A model generated the notes under the pieces. The model was not told the origin of the DNA, made no database searches, and saw only the letters and a list, made by a program, of their open reading frames with translations. From Asanoa ishikariensis (GTDB lineage: Bacteria; Actinomycetota; Actinomycetes; Mycobacteriales; Micromonosporaceae), in contig NZ_FNQB01000002.1 in assembly GCF_900107455.1 (NCBI RefSeq), positions 558,001-622,000 of the forward strand: a stretch of 64,000 nt of DNA, given 5' to 3'. Shown here piece after piece: positions 61,275-64,000 of this stretch. Every line of letters starts with the position of its first letter. Within the stretch, counting starts at the first letter, position 1. Both the position numbers and the translations under genes were made by a program.

Positions 61275-62062
61275 TGCTCGAGGTCAAGAACCTGCACAAG
61301 GTGTACGACGGCCACGGCCGGCGGGTGACCGCGGTCGGCGACCTGACGTTCTCCGTGCCGGAGGGCCAGTTCGCCTGTGTGGTCGGCCCGTCCGGCTGCG
61401 GCAAGACCACCTTGCTGCGAGTGATGGCCGGCCTCCTGCCGGCCACCTCCGGCGAGGTCCGGGTGCAGGACACGCCGGTCACCGCGCCGCCGCCGGGCCT
61501 CGCGGTCGTCTTCCAGGAGTACGGGCGCAGCCTGTTCCCCTGGCTGCGGGTGCGGGAGAACGTCGAGCTGCCGCTCAAGGCACAGGGCATGGCCCGCGCC
61601 GAGCGCCGCGAACTGGCGACGGAGGCGCTCGCGGCGGTCGGGCTGGCCGACGCGCACAGTGCCTATCCGTGGCAGCTCTCCGGTGGCATGCAGCAGCGGG
61701 TGGCCATCGCCCGGGCCATCGCGTACCAGCCGCGCGTGCTGCTGATGGACGAGCCGTTCGCGGCCGTCGACGCGCAGACCCGGGCCGACCTCGAGGACCT
61801 GGTCCGCTCGGTGTGGAAACAGTTCGGCGTCACGTTGCTGTTCGTCACGCACGACATCGACGAGGCGGTCTACCTCGGCCAGCGGGTGATCGTGCTGTCC
61901 GCGTCGCCGACCACTGTGGCGCAGGACCTGACCATCGACCTGCCCGCCGAGCGCGACCAGCTCACCACCCGGGCCGACCCTCGGTTCACCGAGCTGCGCG
62001 GCCAGGTTTACGCCCGGATCCAGAAGGTGAAGGCACCCGCTTCGGAAGGAGCACCAGCATGA
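61274..62062 (+). CDS. ABC transporter ATP-binding protein (SsuB-like)
   Basis: A 262-residue importer ATPase: Walker A GPSGCGKTT near 42, Q-loop VFQEYGR near 83, signature LSGGMQQRVAIARA near 138, Walker B LLMDEPFAAVD near 161, and switch His in FVTHDIDEAVYLG near 195. Powers the two permeases encoded just upstream. The last codons overlap the aldehyde dehydrogenase ATG by four bases. Confidence 0.95.
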   Translation: MLEVKNLHKVYDGHGRRVTAVGDLTFSVPEGQFACVVGPSGCGKTTLLRVMAGLLPATSGEVRVQDTPVTAPPPGLAVVFQEYGRSLFPWLRVRENVELPLKAQGMARAERRELATEALAAVGLADAHSAYPWQLSGGMQQRVAIARAIAYQPRVLLMDEPFAAVDAQTRADLEDLVRSVWKQFGVTLLFVTHDIDEAVYLGQRVIVLSASPTTVAQDLTIDLPAERDQLTTRADPRFTELRGQVYARIQKVKAPASEGAPA

Positions 62063-63516
62063 CGTTCTTCGACCCAGAGCTGTGGGACGGCAAGGTGTTC
62101 ACGGGCGACTGGTCCACGCCGTCGGGCGGGTCGGCGCAGATCGTGGAGAAGGCGACCGGCGGCTCGCTCGGCCGCACCGGCGTGGCCGACGCCGGTGACG
62201 TGGCCGGCTCCGCGGCCCAGGCTGCCGCCGCGCAACGGGCCTGGGCGGCCACCTCGTTCGAGGAGCGCGCGGCCGTGCTGCGCCGGGCCGGCGCGCTGAT
62301 CGAGGCCAACGCGGCCGAGCTGCGGGACTGGGTGGTCCGGGAGACCGGTGCCGTGCCCGGCCTGGGCGACTTCGCGGTCGGCGTCGCGACCCAGGAGTGC
62401 TACGAGGCGGCCGGGCTGGCCCATCGACCGGCCGGCGAGATCTTGCAGAGCAACCAGCCGCGGCTGAGCCTGATCAAGCGCGTACCCGTCGGCGTGGTCG
62501 GGGTGATCTCGCCGTTCAACGTGCCGCTGATCCTGTCCATCCGCTCGGTGGCGCCGGCGCTCGCGCTGGGCAACGCCGTGGTGCTCAAGCCGGACCTACG
62601 CACCCCGGTCAGCGGCGGGTTCGCGATCGCCCGGGTGTTCGCCGAAGCCGGCTTGCCGCCGGGTCTGCTGCACGTGCTCCCCGGCGGTGCCGAGGCGGGC
62701 TCCGCGTTGGTCACCGAGCCCTTGGTGCGGGTGGTCTCGTTCACCGGGTCCAGCGCGACCGGCCGGCGGGTCGCCGAGCTCGCCGCGCGCCACCTCAAGC
62801 GGGTCCACCTGGAGCTGGGCGGCAACTCGGCGCTGGTCGTGCTCGACGACGCCGACCTGGACCGGGCGGTCTCCGCCGGTGCCTGGGGTTCGTTCCTGCA
62901 CCAGGGCCAGATCTGCATGACCGCGGGACGGCACCTGGTGCACGAGCGGATCGCCGACGACTACGTGGCCGCGCTCGCCGAGCACGCCGACCACCTGCCG
63001 GTCGGTGACCCGTTCACCGGCCAGGTCGCGCTCGGGCCGCTGGTCGACGAGGGCCAGCGCGACAAGGTGCACGCGCTGGTCAACGCGACCGTCGACGCCG
63101 GCGCGCGGCTGGTCGCGGGCGGCAAGTACGAAGGGCTCTTCTACCGGCCGACGGTGCTCGACCAGGTGCGCACGGACATGCCGGCGTACGCGGAAGAGGT
63201 CTTTGGCCCGGTCGCCCCCGTGGTCCGGTTCAGCACCGTCGACGAGGCGGCCGCGCTCGCCGCCGACTCGCCCTACGCCCTTTCGCTGAGCATCCTGACC
63301 GGCGACGCGATGCGCGGTCTGGCGCTCGCCGAGCGGATCCCGAGCGGGATCGTCCACATCAACGACCAGACCGTCAACGACGAGGCGGTGGCGCCGTTCG
63401 GCGGTGTCCTCGACTCGGGCACCGGCGCCAGGTTCGGCGGTGCCGGCAACCTCGACGCGTTCACCGAGCAGCGCTGGATCACGCTGCGCGGGGATATCCC
63501 GGCCTACCCGTTCTGA
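62059..63516 (+). CDS. NAD(P)-dependent benzaldehyde-type dehydrogenase
   Basis: A 485-residue aldehyde dehydrogenase. The N-terminal FFDPELWDGKVFTGDW matches benzaldehyde/vanillin dehydrogenases. LELGGNSALVV near 254 supplies the general base Glu, and HQGQICMTAGRH near 280-291 the nucleophile Cys; FTGSSATGRR near 231 binds NAD(P). The likely reaction is oxidation of an aromatic aldehyde (e.g. benzaldehyde, p-hydroxybenzaldehyde, vanillin or protocatechualdehyde) to the acid that feeds the pca branch. GGAAGGAGCACC precedes the ATG. Confidence 0.9.
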   Translation: MTFFDPELWDGKVFTGDWSTPSGGSAQIVEKATGGSLGRTGVADAGDVAGSAAQAAAAQRAWAATSFEERAAVLRRAGALIEANAAELRDWVVRETGAVPGLGDFAVGVATQECYEAAGLAHRPAGEILQSNQPRLSLIKRVPVGVVGVISPFNVPLILSIRSVAPALALGNAVVLKPDLRTPVSGGFAIARVFAEAGLPPGLLHVLPGGAEAGSALVTEPLVRVVSFTGSSATGRRVAELAARHLKRVHLELGGNSALVVLDDADLDRAVSAGAWGSFLHQGQICMTAGRHLVHERIADDYVAALAEHADHLPVGDPFTGQVALGPLVDEGQRDKVHALVNATVDAGARLVAGGKYEGLFYRPTVLDQVRTDMPAYAEEVFGPVAPVVRFSTVDEAAALAADSPYALSLSILTGDAMRGLALAERIPSGIVHINDQTVNDEAVAPFGGVLDSGTGARFGGAGNLDAFTEQRWITLRGDIPAYPF

Positions 63517-63531
63517 TCGAGAGGTGCAGAA

Positions 63532-64000
63532 ATGACCTTGCGCGACACGCCGCCGTTCCGGGCCGACCACGTGGGCAGCCTGCTGCGCCCCGAACGTCTG
63601 CTGAAGGCGCGTGCCGACCGGGCGGCCGGCACGATCTCGGCCGAGGAGTTGCGGGCCGTGGAGGACGACGCGATCCGCGACGTGGTGCGGATGCAGCGCG
63701 ACGTCGGGCTCAGCTCCGCCACGGACGGCGAGTTCCGGCGTACGTCCTGGCACATGGACTTCATCTACCAGCTCGGGGGCATCCACTCCACCGACGAGAA
63801 GATCCGGGTGCACTTCCACAACAAGGCGGGCGACCTCGACTTCACCTCGGCGGCGCTGGCCGTCGACGGCCCGGTCAAGCTGGAGAAGACCATCTTCGGC
63901 GACGACTTCGCCTTCCTGAACGCCACCGTGGAAGAGCCGGTCACCGCCAAGCTGACCATTCCGTCGCCGAGCATGGTGCATTACCGGGGCGGCAAGGCGT
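63532..64000 (+). CDS. Cobalamin-independent methionine synthase-like protein (partial, C-terminus off window)
   Basis: The N-terminal 156 residues of a MetE C-terminal-domain/YxjG-type protein: PFRADHVGSLLRPERLL near 8-24 and LSSATDGEFRRTSWHMDF near 61-78 are diagnostic. Family members transfer methyl groups from folates to a thiol with zinc; the zinc ligands lie beyond the window. ATG 63532 follows GAGAGGTGCAG, 15 bases after the aldehyde dehydrogenase, so it is cotranscribed with the aromatic module. A methyl-transfer or demethylation role for methoxylated aromatics is possible but unproven. Confidence 0.8.
   Translation, partial: MTLRDTPPFRADHVGSLLRPERLLKARADRAAGTISAEELRAVEDDAIRDVVRMQRDVGLSSATDGEFRRTSWHMDFIYQLGGIHSTDEKIRVHFHNKAGDLDFTSAALAVDGPVKLEKTIFGDDFAFLNATVEEPVTAKLTIPSPSMVHYRGGKA

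Noticed and set aside
1-64000. Mobile elements, tRNA/rRNA genes, biosynthetic gene cluster
   Set aside because: No transposase, integrase, att-like repeat, tRNA cloverleaf, rRNA stretch or modular synthase was seen on either strand; base composition is even throughout.

Overview
The window is about 73% G+C by eye, with strong third-position GC bias, tightly packed genes and many GTG starts. It is chromosomal DNA of a high-GC actinomycete. A full-length MprF-type LysX, DinB/DUF664 and PIG-L proteins typical of mycothiol makers, tandem CBM2-FN3 chitinases, an ECF42/YCII pair and several long perfect G+C hairpins together suggest Micromonosporaceae (Actinoplanes/Asanoa/Micromonospora-like); the genus is inference. 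I see no phage, transposase, CRISPR array, rRNA or tRNA, and no polyketide or peptide-synthetase cluster.

1-12.1 kb: 3' part of a dimethylargininase-type gene, a membrane protein, a thiol/redox pair (GCS2-type ligase overlapping a CoA-disulfide-reductase-like flavoprotein), a membrane protein divergent from lysX, a DUF998 protein, a berberine-bridge-type oxidase, a DedA protein and an inositol-phosphatase paralog that has lost metal ligands. 12.1-20.4 kb: secreted functions, namely two GH18 chitinases, a GH16 glucanase with a matching promoter plus a LacI-type palindrome, and a DUF1800/DUF1501 pair. 20.4-31 kb: hydrolase, TetR/SDR divergent pair with two operator copies, GH13 enzyme, FabG-like SDR, small membrane proteins, Gfo/Idh/MocA oxidoreductase, a large GGDEF-EAL protein and a fasciclin lipoprotein.

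31-44.4 kb: ABC exporter divergent from a NarL-type kinase/regulator pair with a duplicated sensor domain; PIG-L, DUF2461, MBL-fold, pirin, DinB and crotonase proteins; an exported S1 protease; a class IV aminotransferase; then a short leader ORF with alternative stems ahead of an alanyl-tRNA synthetase paralog cut down to its catalytic half. 44.5-49.4 kb: kdpFABC with an extra 27-residue membrane peptide and an enlarged KdpC, without kdpDE.

49.4-64 kb: two tandem GntR/FCD regulators each with its own palindrome, a cruciform repeat, an ECF42 sigma factor facing its YCII partner, and a protocatechuate beta-ketoadipate operon (pcaI-J-H-G-B-C-iclR). The pca operon diverges from a SsuABC-like importer, an aromatic aldehyde dehydrogenase and a MetE-like gene. 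The shared intergenic region has two mirror-image promoters and two PcaR-like boxes placed exactly symmetrically, so import, aldehyde oxidation and ring cleavage look like one IclR regulon. Six gene pairs in the window converge with abutting or overlapping stop codons.
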